Assembly: GCF_022288825.1 (NCBI RefSeq)
Contig: NZ_JAKOOW010000025.1
Span: 13,690 to 77,689, forward strand
Origin: Kingella pumchi
GTDB taxonomy: Bacteria > Pseudomonadota > Gammaproteobacteria > Burkholderiales > Neisseriaceae
DNA: 64,000 nucleotides
Direction of reading: 5' to 3'
The notes under the pieces were generated by a model. That model ran no database searches and was not told the origin of the DNA. It worked only from the letters and a program-made list of their open reading frames with translations. The position numbers were made by a program, and so were the translations under genes. Shown piece by piece: positions 17,470-25,995 of this stretch (position 1 is the first letter of the stretch; each line of letters opens with the position of its first letter).

Positions 17470-17865
17470 ATGATCGAATACAGCAACAGCAAAACCATTA
17501 CCGCCGAACAGTTTGCGGGCGTACTCGAGCGTTCCGGCATCCGCCGTCCCACTACCGACCTGCCGCGCCTGCAAACCATGCTCGATCAGGCCGACATCCT
17601 GTGGACGGCATGGGACGGTGCGAACCTTGTCGGCGTTGCCCGCTCGCTTACCGACTTCGCCTACGCCTGCTATCTGTCCGATCTTGCCGTCGATACCGCC
17701 TGCCAGCATCAGGGCATCGGCCGCGAACTCGTCCGCCGCACACAGGCGCAAATCGGCGAAAAAGTCGCCCTGATTCTGCTTTCCGCCCCCGCCGCGATGG
17801 ACTACTACCCGAAAATCGGCTTTGAAAAAGCCGAAAACGCCTTTATCGTCAAACGTACCGCCTGA
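17470..17865 (+). CDS. GNAT-family N-acetyltransferase between nuoH and nuoI
   Basis: A 131-residue protein with the acetyl-CoA loop HQGIGREL (residues 80-87) and the late GNAT motif DYYPKIGFEK. Substrate unknown. The ATG at 17470 is preceded by AAAAAAGGACAAGCAA, just after a pair of uptake sequences. It is a passenger gene in the nuo locus, likely co-transcribed with it. Confidence 0.85.
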   Translation: MIEYSNSKTITAEQFAGVLERSGIRRPTTDLPRLQTMLDQADILWTAWDGANLVGVARSLTDFAYACYLSDLAVDTACQHQGIGRELVRRTQAQIGEKVALILLSAPAAMDYYPKIGFEKAENAFIVKRTA

Positions 17866-17969
17866 CACGGCAAGGCAGCCTGAAAACGCACAACGCAAGT
17901 TTCGGCAAAGTTTAAAACCAAAACCAAAACCAAACACCAAAATCCCCTAAAACGGAGGATACGAACCCA

Positions 17970-18449
17970 ATGGCAAACCTAGTCAAAACCTTCCTGCTCA
18001 GCGAGCTGGTCAAAGGCATGGGGCTGACCCTGAAAAACTTCTTCGCCCGCAAGGAAACCATCTACTTCCCCGAAGAAAAAACCCCGCAGTCCGTGCGCTT
18101 TCGCGGCCTGCACGCCCAACGCCGCTATCCCAACGGCGAAGAGCGCTGCATCGCCTGCAAACTGTGCGAGGCCGTCTGCCCCGCAATGGCGATCAACATC
18201 GAATCCGAAGAGCGCGAAGACGGCACCCGCCGCACCACCCGCTACGACATCGATTTGACCAAGTGCATCTTCTGCGGCTTCTGCGAAGAAGCCTGCCCCA
18301 CCGACGCCATCGTCGAAACCCATATTTTTGAGTACCACGGCGAGAAGAAAGGCGATCTGCACTTCACCAAACCCATGCTGCTGGCCATCGGCGACAAATA
18401 CGAAGAAGAAATCGCCAAACGCAAAGCCGCCGACGCGCCGTACCGCTAA
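17970..18449 (+). CDS. nuoI: NADH-quinone oxidoreductase subunit I
   Basis: A 159-residue subunit with two ferredoxin-type [4Fe-4S] centres, N6a and N6b. Ligands C60, C63, C66, C70 (CIACKLCEAVCP) and C99, C102, C105, C109 (CIFCGFCEEACP). GGAGG precedes the ATG. Confidence 0.97.
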   Translation: MANLVKTFLLSELVKGMGLTLKNFFARKETIYFPEEKTPQSVRFRGLHAQRRYPNGEERCIACKLCEAVCPAMAINIESEEREDGTRRTTRYDIDLTKCIFCGFCEEACPTDAIVETHIFEYHGEKKGDLHFTKPMLLAIGDKYEEEIAKRKAADAPYR

Positions 18450-18609
18450 GGCAGCCTGAAAACAGACAACACGGGTTTCGGCGCAGCTCAAACACCAACA
18501 GGCCGTCTGCAACCCGTAGGTCGGATTCTCGAATCCGACAGCCGCCCGCCAGGCGGCAGCAAGGCAGCCTGAAAGGCCGTCTGAAAAACAGAAACCTTAA
18601 ACTGCCGTC

Positions 18610-18705
18610 ATTCCCGCGCAGGCGGGAATCTTGGCAGTGCAACAGAAAACCCGATTTAAACCGCCATTGCCGAAGGGGAAACAAGATTCCCGCCTGCGCG
18701 GGAAT
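18610..18705. repeat. dRS3-spacer-dRS3 mosaic element
   Basis: 20-bp repeats at 18610-18629 and 18686-18705, both ATTCCCGC-type with perfect arms, flanking about 56 bp that includes AACCGCCATTG, also seen in the element at 24221. Confidence 0.75.
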
Positions 18706-18760
18706 AACGGGACAGAAAACCAACCGTAGGGTGTGTGGCGCAGCCACGCACGCGGAAAAG

Positions 18761-18770
18761 CCCCCCCCCC
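18761..18770. repeat. Homopolymer tract of ten C
   Basis: C10 lies 106 bp upstream of the nuoJ ATG, between a GC-rich hairpin and an uptake sequence. Tracts of this length are prone to slipped-strand length change in Neisseria. Confidence 0.85.
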
Positions 18771-18875
18771 GAAGGCAGCCTGAAACGCCCAAGCCCGCAG
18801 CAAAGCAGCGCCAAAGGCCGTCTGAAACCCCAAACAAGCAGCCTGAAAGCATCAACCCCCACCGGAAAGACCTTT

Positions 18876-19541
18876 ATGAGCTTCCAACTGATTATGTTCT
18901 ACACCCTCGCCGCCATCATCCTGTTTGGCGCGCTCAAAACCGTCACCGCCAAAAACCCCGTGCATGCCGCGCTGTATCTGGTGCTCACCTTCTGCATGAG
19001 CGCGATGATGTGGATGCTGATGCAGGCCGAGTTTCTCGGCATCACGCTGGTGGTGGTGTACGTCGGCGCGGTGATGGTGCTGTTCCTGTTTGTGGTGATG
19101 ATGCTCAACATCGACATCGAAGAAATGCGCAAAGGCTTCTGGCGCAACGCCCCCGCCGCGCTCACCGTCGGCGTGCTGATGGCCGTCGCCCTGATTCTGA
19201 TACTGGTGTCGCCCAAAACCAACCTTGCCGCCTTCGGCCCGATGAACGACATCCCCGCCGATTACAGCAACGTGCGCGATCTCGGCAGCCAGATTTACAC
19301 CACCTACCTGCTGCCCTTTGAGCTGGCCGCCGTGCTCTTGGTGCTCGGCATGGTCGCCGCCATCGCCCTAGTACACCGCAAATCTGCCAACCCCAAACGC
19401 ATCGACCCCGCCGACCAGGTCAAAGTCGATGCCAAACAAGGCCGCCTGCGCATGGTGAAAATGGCCGCCGTGGTGCAGACCCCGTCCGCCCCCGCAAGCG
19501 GAGAAACCGACGATACCGCCGATTCGGAGAACAAAGCATGA
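18876..19541 (+). CDS. nuoJ: NADH-quinone oxidoreductase subunit J
   Basis: A 221-residue membrane subunit with five predicted helices and the motif VVYVGAVMVLFLFVVMMLN. The start MSFQLIMFYTLAA at 18876 matches the family; upstream in-frame sequence is repeat DNA. The C-terminal 40 residues after the last helix are hydrophilic. The stop overlaps the nuoK start. Confidence 0.95.
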   Translation: MSFQLIMFYTLAAIILFGALKTVTAKNPVHAALYLVLTFCMSAMMWMLMQAEFLGITLVVVYVGAVMVLFLFVVMMLNIDIEEMRKGFWRNAPAALTVGVLMAVALILILVSPKTNLAAFGPMNDIPADYSNVRDLGSQIYTTYLLPFELAAVLLVLGMVAAIALVHRKSANPKRIDPADQVKVDAKQGRLRMVKMAAVVQTPSAPASGETDDTADSENKA

Positions 19542-19843
19542 TTACGCTGACACACTATCTGGTACTCGCCGCCCTGCTGTTCGGCATCAGCGCCATGGGC
19601 ATCTTTATGAACCGCAAAAACGTACTCGTTTTGCTGATGTCGATCGAGCTGATGCTGCTGGCCGTAAACTTCAACTTCATCGCCTTTTCGCAATATTTGG
19701 GCGACACCGCCGGCCAGATTTTCGTCTTTTTCGTCCTAACCGTAGCCGCCGCCGAATCCGCGATTGGTTTGGCGATTATGGTTTTGGTGTTCCGCAACCG
19801 CCAAAGCATCAACATCAGCGATTTGGACAGTTTGAAAGGGTAG
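19538..19843 (+). CDS. nuoK: NADH-quinone oxidoreductase subunit K
   Basis: A 101-residue subunit with three helices and the conserved glutamates in MSIELMLLAVNFNF and AAAESAIGLAI, part of the proton channel. It overlaps nuoJ by 4 bp (ATGA). Confidence 0.97.
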   Translation: MITLTHYLVLAALLFGISAMGIFMNRKNVLVLLMSIELMLLAVNFNFIAFSQYLGDTAGQIFVFFVLTVAAAESAIGLAIMVLVFRNRQSINISDLDSLKG

Positions 19844-19998
19844 GGTGGCGGTTTCAGGCTGCTTTGCAGGCCGTCTGAAAGCCGTATAGCAGAGTAGGTC
19901 GGGGTTGTAACCCCAACAAGCTGTCGAACGGAAAACCATGTTGGATCAAGGCTCAAGCTACAAGGCTGAAAACAGATTTTTCATTAAAGGAGAATGGA
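19844..19998. other. Repeats after nuoK
   Basis: An AGGCCGTCTGAA uptake sequence and a GGGGTTGTAACCCC hairpin (19901-19914). No gene. Confidence 0.6.
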
Positions 19999-20094
19999 AT
20001 GAGGTTTTTATTGCTGCTAACAATAGTATTTCTATCTGGTTGCAGTTTGTTTATGGATAAATGTTCTTCTTTATCAGGCTGGTGCGTCAGATAA
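19999..20094 (+). CDS. 31-residue lipoprotein candidate
   Basis: ATG at 19999 preceded by AAAGGAGAATGG. The product begins MRFLLLLTIVFLSGC, a short lipoprotein signal with lipobox LSGC (C15), and has a 17-residue mature tail SLFMDKCSSLSGWCVR with two more cysteines. Its codons are AT-rich compared with the surroundings. It may be a real micro-lipoprotein or the start of a decayed gene; nothing obvious continues past the TAA. Confidence 0.5.
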   Translation: MRFLLLLTIVFLSGCSLFMDKCSSLSGWCVR

Positions 20095-20203
20095 AACTTT
20101 GGTCATTCCCTCTCCCGCTCGCGGGGGAAGGAGACAGAAGGAGCACTGTTTTCAGACGGCCTTAAAGGCAGCATGAAAATCGGACACAAAATAAGGAAAA
20201 GCC

Positions 20204-20620
20204 ATGAAAGCCCAATGCCAGTGCGGCAGCGTAACGCTCGAAGTCAAGCATAATCACGAAGTTCACGCCTGCCATTGCAGCAAATGCCGCCAACGCACCG
20301 GAGGCGCATCGTTTACCCTGACCGCCGAAGGCGCACCGCAAATCAGCGGTGAAGAAAACATCGGCCGCTACCGTTCTTCCGACTGGGGCGAGCGCACTTT
20401 CTGCAAACAATGCGGCAACGATCTGTATTTCCACCTGCTGCCAGAAAGCGGCATGGATGAAGCGTGGTATGTCAATGCCGGACTGTTTGCCGACAACGCC
20501 GACTTTGCCTTGAAACTGCAAATTTTTACCGACTGCCAAGCACCGTATTACCACCTGTCGGATGACACCCCGAAAATGACCGAACAAGAATTTCTGGCGT
20601 GGGTCGGCGCGGCAGAATAG
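20204..20620 (+). CDS. GFA-family zinc protein
   Basis: A 138-residue protein of the glutathione-dependent formaldehyde-activating (GFA/CENP-V) family. Zinc ligands are visible as CQCG (C5, C7), CHCSKC (C24, C26, C29) and CKQCG near 68-71. True enzymes of the family form S-hydroxymethylglutathione, but many members have other or unknown roles. Passenger gene between nuoK and nuoL. Confidence 0.88.
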   Translation: MKAQCQCGSVTLEVKHNHEVHACHCSKCRQRTGGASFTLTAEGAPQISGEENIGRYRSSDWGERTFCKQCGNDLYFHLLPESGMDEAWYVNAGLFADNADFALKLQIFTDCQAPYYHLSDDTPKMTEQEFLAWVGAAE

Positions 20621-20652
20621 GCAGCCTGAAAACCCGTTTGAAAGACCAAACC

Positions 20653-21180
20653 ATGAGCAGACAAACCCTAATCGCATTTTTACGCGGCGTGATGCCGAGC
20701 GGAAAAAACGCCGTCAAAATGGCAGATGTCCGTGCCGTATTGGGCGGTAACGGTTTCGACAATGTGCGGACATGGATACAGAGCGGCAATATTGCGCTGG
20801 AAAGCGGATTGGCTGCGGACGAAGCCGCCGTGCGGATACATGATTTGCTGCATACGCATCTGAATGTAGATTTGGCCGTTATTGTCAAAACGCCTGCCCA
20901 GTTGCGTGAAATATTGGACGGCAATCCGTTTGCCGATGAGGCATACGACCCCAAGCGCGTATTTTTTACGCTGTGCAACACACCGCTGGCCGATACCGCC
21001 GGTTTGGAGGTCCAGGACTTCGGCAGTGAAAAACTGCATATCCGCCCGTGCGCCGCGTATCTCTACATCCCGCAGGACGCTTCCCGCAGCAAGCTGGGCA
21101 ATGCGTTTTTGGAAAAACAGCTCGGCCTGAGCCTGACCACGCGCAACGGCAATACCTTGCGTAAGATGGCGGATTTTTAA
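20653..21180 (+). CDS. DUF1697 protein
   Basis: A 175-residue protein starting MSRQTLIAFLRGVMPSGKNAVKMADVR, the signature of DUF1697 proteins, which have no established function. The family elements VRTWIQSGNIAL and the C-terminal TTRNGNTLRKMADF are present. I chose the ATG at 20653; an earlier ATG at 20599 overlaps the previous gene and would run through an uptake sequence. Part of the same passenger group as the GFA gene. Confidence 0.85.
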   Translation: MSRQTLIAFLRGVMPSGKNAVKMADVRAVLGGNGFDNVRTWIQSGNIALESGLAADEAAVRIHDLLHTHLNVDLAVIVKTPAQLREILDGNPFADEAYDPKRVFFTLCNTPLADTAGLEVQDFGSEKLHIRPCAAYLYIPQDASRSKLGNAFLEKQLGLSLTTRNGNTLRKMADF

Positions 21181-21465
21181 GGCAAGGCAGTAAACGTAGC
21201 AGGGTAGGTTGGGTTGCAAACCCAACAAAATGCTGAAAACGCAAACGTCGTTGTTGGGTCTCGACCCAACCTACAAGACTCTTGGCTGAAACCGCCGACA
21301 GTCAAAGCCAAAAAAAGATTCCCGCCTGCGCGGGAATGACGAAAATGAAAGAAACCGCCGTTTCAGACGGCCTGCAAAGCAGCCTGAAATCCAAAGGCCG
21401 TTTGAAACCCAAGCAAGCCGCGTTTTTTCCGAAAGATTAAAAGTTCAACCCCTAAGGTTCACAAC
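21181..21465. other. Repeat gap before nuoL
   Basis: Holds GTTGGG-type hairpins at 21208-21226 and 21253-21270, a single dRS3 repeat (21318-21337) and uptake sequences of both dialects. No gene seen. Confidence 0.75.
21318..21337. repeat. Solitary dRS3 repeat
   Basis: ATTCCCGCCTGCGCGGGAAT with perfect arms; no partner copy within 200 bp upstream. Confidence 0.75.
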
Positions 21466-23496
21466 ATGACTGATATGACTTTATACCTCACCATCGCCCT
21501 TCTGCCGCTGGCGGGCTCGCTGCTGGCGGGGCTGTTCGGCAATAAAATCGGCCGCCCAGGGGCGCATTCGGTAACGATACTCGGCGTGGCGGTGTCGGCC
21601 GTGTTGTCAGGCTGGGTGTTGTGGGGCTTTATCGACGGCTCGCGCGCCAAGTTTGACGAAAACGTCTATACCTGGCTGACAATGGGCGGCATTGATTTCT
21701 CGGTCGGCTTTCTGGTCGATTCGATGACGGCGATGATGATGGCGGTGGTCACCGGCGTGTCGCTGATGGTGCATATCTACACCATCGGCTATATGCACGA
21801 CGAAGCAGTCGGCTACCAGCGCTTTTTCAGCTATATCTCCTTGTTTACATTCAGCATGCTGATGCTGATTATGTCCAACAACTTCATCCAGCTTTTCTTC
21901 GGCTGGGAAGCGGTGGGCTTGGTGTCGTATCTGTTGATCGGTTTCTATTTCAAAAAACCGTCGGCCACCTTTGCCAATTTGAAAGCGTTTCTGGTCAACC
22001 GCGTCGGCGACTTCGGCTTTGTGCTAGGCATCGCGCTGGTGCTGGCCTATTTCGGCGGCAGCCTGCGCTATGCCGACGTGTTCGCCTATCTGCCGCAGGT
22101 GCAAAACGCCACCATCGAGCTGATTCCGGGCGTGCAGTGGTCGCTGATTACCGTAACCTGCCTGCTGCTGTTTGTCGGCGCAATGGGTAAATCCGCCCAA
22201 TTCCCGCTGCACGTCTGGCTGCCCGACTCGATGGAAGGCCCGACGCCGATTTCCGCGCTGATTCACGCGGCAACCATGGTTACCGCCGGTTTGTTTATGG
22301 TGTCGCGCATGTCGCCGATTTACGAATTGAGCAGCACCGCCTTGAGCGTCATCATGGTCATCGGCGCGATTACCGCGCTGTTTATGGGCTTTCTCGGCAC
22401 AATTCAAAACGACATCAAGCGCGTGGTGGCCTATTCCACCCTGTCGCAGCTCGGCTATATGACCGTGGCGCTGGGCGCGTCGGCCTACTCCGTGGCCATG
22501 TTCCATGTGATGACCCACGCCTTCTTTAAAGCCCTGCTGTTTCTCGCCGCCGGTAGCGCCATCATCGGCATGCACCACGACCAAGACATGCGCCACATGG
22601 GCAACCTGAAAAAATACATGCCGATCACTTGGCTCACCATGCTGCTGGGCAATCTGGCACTTATCGGCACGCCCTTCTTCTCCGGTTTCTATTCCAAAGA
22701 TTCCATCATCGAAGCGGCCAAACTCAGCAACCTGCCCGGCAGCGGCTTTGCCTACTTCGCCGTACTCGCCAGCGTGTTTGTAACCGCGTTTTACGCGTTC
22801 CGCCAATACTTTATGGTGTTCCACGGCAAAGAAAAATGGCGTGAGCTGCCCGAGCACCACGACGACCATCATTCAGACGGCCATCATCACGGCCTGGGCA
22901 AACACGACAACCCGCACGAAAGCCCGTGGGTCGTCACCCTGCCGCTGGTATTGCTGGCGATTCCGTCCGTGATTATCGGCTACATCGCCATCGAACCCAT
23001 GCTCTACGGCGACTTCTTCAAAGGCGTGATTTTCGTCAACCACGAAGCCCACCCCACCATGCACCTGATGAAAGAAGAATTCCACGGCGCACTGGCGATG
23101 GTGTCGCACAGCCTGCACTCGCCCGTGCTGTATCTCGCTATCGCAGGCGTGGTAAGCGCATGGTTCTTATACATCAAAGCCCCGAGCCTGCCCGCCAAAA
23201 TCGCCGCCGCCTTCCGCCCCGTGTACGTATTGTTTGAAAACAAATACTACCTTGACGTGATTTACTACAACGTTTTCGCCAAAGGCAGCCGCGCATTGGG
23301 CACATTCTTCTGGAAAGCCATCGACACCGCCATCATCGACAACGGCCTCGTCAACGGCAGCACCAAACTCGTCGGCGCGGTATCCGCCCAAGTGCGCAAA
23401 ATGCAAACCGGCTTTATCTACACCTACGCCGCCTTTATGGTAACCGGCGTACTGGTGCTGATCGTGGCGTTTTTCTGGGGGCTTTGGTTCGGATAA
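21466..23496 (+). CDS. nuoL: NADH-quinone oxidoreductase subunit L
   Basis: A 676-residue antiporter-like subunit at the end of the membrane arm, with about sixteen helices and the long lateral helix. Conserved proton-channel segments include MGKSAQFPLHVWLPDSMEGP and IHAATMVTAG. A His-rich hydrophilic loop (from residue 464, HHDDHHSDGHHHGLGKHD) precedes the last helices. Inside it, positions 22870-22880 carry TTCAGACGGCC, an AG-dialect uptake sequence. Confidence 0.96.
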   Translation: MTDMTLYLTIALLPLAGSLLAGLFGNKIGRPGAHSVTILGVAVSAVLSGWVLWGFIDGSRAKFDENVYTWLTMGGIDFSVGFLVDSMTAMMMAVVTGVSLMVHIYTIGYMHDEAVGYQRFFSYISLFTFSMLMLIMSNNFIQLFFGWEAVGLVSYLLIGFYFKKPSATFANLKAFLVNRVGDFGFVLGIALVLAYFGGSLRYADVFAYLPQVQNATIELIPGVQWSLITVTCLLLFVGAMGKSAQFPLHVWLPDSMEGPTPISALIHAATMVTAGLFMVSRMSPIYELSSTALSVIMVIGAITALFMGFLGTIQNDIKRVVAYSTLSQLGYMTVALGASAYSVAMFHVMTHAFFKALLFLAAGSAIIGMHHDQDMRHMGNLKKYMPITWLTMLLGNLALIGTPFFSGFYSKDSIIEAAKLSNLPGSGFAYFAVLASVFVTAFYAFRQYFMVFHGKEKWRELPEHHDDHHSDGHHHGLGKHDNPHESPWVVTLPLVLLAIPSVIIGYIAIEPMLYGDFFKGVIFVNHEAHPTMHLMKEEFHGALAMVSHSLHSPVLYLAIAGVVSAWFLYIKAPSLPAKIAAAFRPVYVLFENKYYLDVIYYNVFAKGSRALGTFFWKAIDTAIIDNGLVNGSTKLVGAVSAQVRKMQTGFIYTYAAFMVTGVLVLIVAFFWGLWFG

Positions 23497-23819
23497 TTGG
23501 TGTTTCAGACGGCCTTTGGGTTGCAGGGCAGCCTGAAAGCAAAAAGGCCGTCTGAAAAACAGAACACCGCGTGAAACCCTGCAAGCAGACGCCCACCCAC
23601 TGACGTCATTCCCGCGCAGGCGGGAATCTTGGCGCAGATGCAGCAACCCCGTGTTTCAACTGCCAATCATTGAAGCCGAAAAAAGATTCCCGCCTGCGCG
23701 GGAATGACGAAACAGAAAGAAACAGCCGTTTTTAGACGGCCTTGAAAGCAGCCTGAAAAACGAAAGGCCGTCTGAAAGCGGGTTTGCAGGCTTCTGCAAA
23801 ACCCAAAATAGGAAGCGAT
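23497..23819. other. Repeat gap after nuoL
   Basis: Four AG-dialect uptake sequences or close variants, plus kingella-dialect copies, around a dRS3 pair. No gene. Confidence 0.75.
23608..23705. repeat. dRS3-spacer-dRS3 mosaic element
   Basis: Repeats at 23608-23627 and 23686-23705 flank about 58 bp unrelated in its centre to the other copies. Confidence 0.75.
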
Positions 23820-24131
23820 ATGCACCGCCATCCCTTAGCCGGACAGCCTGCCGTGTATATTATGGCCAGCGGCAGAAACGGCGTGCTGTATATCGGCGTT
23901 ACCATGAACCTGCCCGAGCGGGTATGGCAACATAAAAACAGCCTTGATTTCGACAGCTTTACCGCCCGTTACAATGTGCACGATCTGGTGTGGTACGAAC
24001 TGTTCGAGCATATGCCCGCTGCCATCGCCAAAGAAAAAGCCCTGAAAAAATGGCGGCGAGAATGGAAAATCAGACTGATAGAAGAACAGAATCCCGAGTG
24101 GCTGGATTTGTTCGCCGGTCTGATACGTTAG
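23820..24131 (+). CDS. Small GIY-YIG nuclease-family protein
   Basis: A 103-residue single-domain GIY-YIG protein of the YhbQ/UPF0213-like type. Motifs: VYIM near residue 12, YIG at 24-26, the arginine of LPERVWQHK near 34 and the glutamate in AIAKEKALKKW near 72. Such proteins are frequent and poorly characterised; DNA nicking or repair roles are suggested. The ATG at 23820 (GGAAGCGAT upstream) is preferred over 23784. It sits between nuoL and nuoM. Confidence 0.88.
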   Translation: MHRHPLAGQPAVYIMASGRNGVLYIGVTMNLPERVWQHKNSLDFDSFTARYNVHDLVWYELFEHMPAAIAKEKALKKWRREWKIRLIEEQNPEWLDLFAGLIR

Positions 24132-24485
24132 AAGGACAAGGCAGCCTGAAAATAAACAGGCCGTCTGAAAAGCAAAAGGCCGTCTGAAATCCTGCAAACA
24201 GCCGCCCCACCACTGCCGTCATTCCCGCGCAGGCGGGAATCTCGGTGGAATTGAACGAATGCAGGTTCAAGCCGCCATTGTTGGAGCGGAAATAAGATTC
24301 CCGCCTGCGCGGGAATGACGGCAGTAGAAGCAACACCGTTTTCAGACGGTCTCAAACAGCAGCCTGAAATAACAGAGGCTGTCTGAAAGGCTACCTGAAA
24401 ACCCGAAAGGCCGTCTGAAACCCCTTTACCCAACCCACCCACGCAACCCAAACCGAATTATTTTTACAAACCACAGGCAAACACT
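24132..24485. other. Repeat gap before nuoM
   Basis: Six or more uptake sequences of the two dialects and a dRS3 pair; the last AG-dialect copy in the window is near 24411. No gene. Confidence 0.75.
24221..24315. repeat. dRS3-spacer-dRS3 mosaic element
   Basis: Repeats at 24221-24240 and 24296-24315 flank about 55 bp including AAGCCGCCATTG. Confidence 0.75.
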
Positions 24486-25985
24486 ATGTTTTCAAACAAC
24501 CTACTCAGCTTGGCAATCTGGGTGCCGATAGCAGCCGGTATTCTGGTCTTGGCGACCGGTTCCGACCGGCGGGCGCTGTTGGCGCGCATTCTTGCGCTGA
24601 TTGGCGCGGCGGCCGGTTTCTTGGTAACGCTGCCGCTGTTTACCCGTTTCGACCGTTTGAGCGGCGGCTTCCAGTTTCAGGAATTCCACCAGTGGATTCC
24701 CACGCTCAATATCAACTACGCGCTGGGGGTGGACGGTATTTCGGTGCTGTTTGTCATTCTCAACGCCTTTATCACGCTGATGGTGGTGCTGGCGGGCTGG
24801 GAAGTGATACAGAAGCGGCCGGCGCAGTATATGGCGGCGTTCTTAATCATGAGCGGCCTGATCAACGGCGCGTTTGCGGCGCAGGATGCCCTGCTGTTTT
24901 ACGTGTTCTTCGAGGGCATGCTGATTCCGCTGTATCTGATTATCGGCGTGTGGGGCGGCCCGCGCCGCGTGTATGCGTCGGTAAAACTGTTTCTCTATAC
25001 GCTGATGGGTTCGCTCCTGATGCTGGTGGCGATGGTGTATCTGTCGTATCAGGCGGGCGGCAGCTTTGCGATTGCCGATTTCCAGAATCTGAAACAGATT
25101 CCGCTCGGCATCCAACAGATTTTGTTTGTCGCCTTTTTCCTGTCGTTTGCTGTGAAAGTGCCGATGTGGCCGGTGCACACCTGGCTGCCGGATGCGCACG
25201 TTGAAGCGCCGACCGGCGGCTCGATGGTGCTGGCAGCGATTACGCTGAAAGTGGGCGCGTATGGTTTCCTGCGCTTTATCCTGCCGATTCTGCCCGACGC
25301 GGCGCGCTATTTCGCGCCGGTGATTGTGGTGTTGAGCCTGATTGCGGTGATTTACATCGGCATGGTGGCGCTGGTGCAGACTGATATGAAAAAACTGGTG
25401 GCGTATTCTTCCATCAGCCATATGGGTTTCGTTACGCTGGGGATGTTCCTGTTTCTTGACGGTCGTCTGAACGACTGGGCGCTCAAAGGCGCGATTATGC
25501 AGATGATTTCGCACGGTTTTGTCTCCGCCGCCATGTTTATGTGCATCGGCGTGATGTACGACCGCCTGCACACGCGCAACATCGCCGATTACGGCGGCGT
25601 GGTGAACGTGATGCCCAAATTTGCCGCCTTTATGATGCTCTTTGGCATGGCCAACGCCGGTTTGCCTGCGACTTCGGGCTTTGTCGGCGAGTTTATGGTG
25701 ATTATGGGTTCGGTCGAAGTGAATTTCTGGGTGGGTGCGCTGGCCGCGCTGACGCTGATTTACGGCGCGTCTTACACGCTGTGGATGTACAAACGCGTGA
25801 TTTTCGGCGCGATTACCAATCCGCACGTGGCCGAAATGAAAGACATCAACGCCCGCGAGTTTCTGATTTTGGCGGTGTTGGCGGTAACGGTGCTGGGCAT
25901 GGGTCTGTATCCGCTGCCCTTTATCGAAGTTGTCCACCAGGCTGCCGACCAACTGATTACCCAAGTGGCACAAAGCAAGATTTGA
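24486..25985 (+). CDS. nuoM: NADH-quinone oxidoreductase subunit M
   Basis: A 499-residue antiporter-like membrane subunit with about fourteen helices. Typical motifs: FFEGMLIPLYLIIG, VKVPMWPVHTWLPDAHVEAP and KKLVAYSSISHMGFV. nuoN follows after 10 bp. Confidence 0.97.
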   Translation: MFSNNLLSLAIWVPIAAGILVLATGSDRRALLARILALIGAAAGFLVTLPLFTRFDRLSGGFQFQEFHQWIPTLNINYALGVDGISVLFVILNAFITLMVVLAGWEVIQKRPAQYMAAFLIMSGLINGAFAAQDALLFYVFFEGMLIPLYLIIGVWGGPRRVYASVKLFLYTLMGSLLMLVAMVYLSYQAGGSFAIADFQNLKQIPLGIQQILFVAFFLSFAVKVPMWPVHTWLPDAHVEAPTGGSMVLAAITLKVGAYGFLRFILPILPDAARYFAPVIVVLSLIAVIYIGMVALVQTDMKKLVAYSSISHMGFVTLGMFLFLDGRLNDWALKGAIMQMISHGFVSAAMFMCIGVMYDRLHTRNIADYGGVVNVMPKFAAFMMLFGMANAGLPATSGFVGEFMVIMGSVEVNFWVGALAALTLIYGASYTLWMYKRVIFGAITNPHVAEMKDINAREFLILAVLAVTVLGMGLYPLPFIEVVHQAADQLITQVAQSKI

Positions 25986-25995
25986 GGTTGAGAAC

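Larger units (their letters stand above)
18450..18875. other. 426-bp repeat-rich gap between nuoI and nuoJ
   Basis: No gene seen. It holds uptake sequences of both dialects, a GTCGGATT hairpin (18520-18539), a dRS3 pair (18610-18705), a GTGTGTGGCGCAGCCACGCAC hairpin repeat around 18730-18751 and a run of ten C (18761-18770). Confidence 0.8.

Noticed and set aside
23820..24131. Homing endonuclease interrupting the nuo operon
   Set aside because: The protein is a single-domain YhbQ-like GIY-YIG with no DNA-binding extension and no intron or intein structure around it.
11749..24315. CRISPR array from repeated ATTCCCGC units
   Set aside because: Copies come in pairs with unequal spacing, lie thousands of bases apart, and have the dRS3 inverted-repeat structure; no cas genes.
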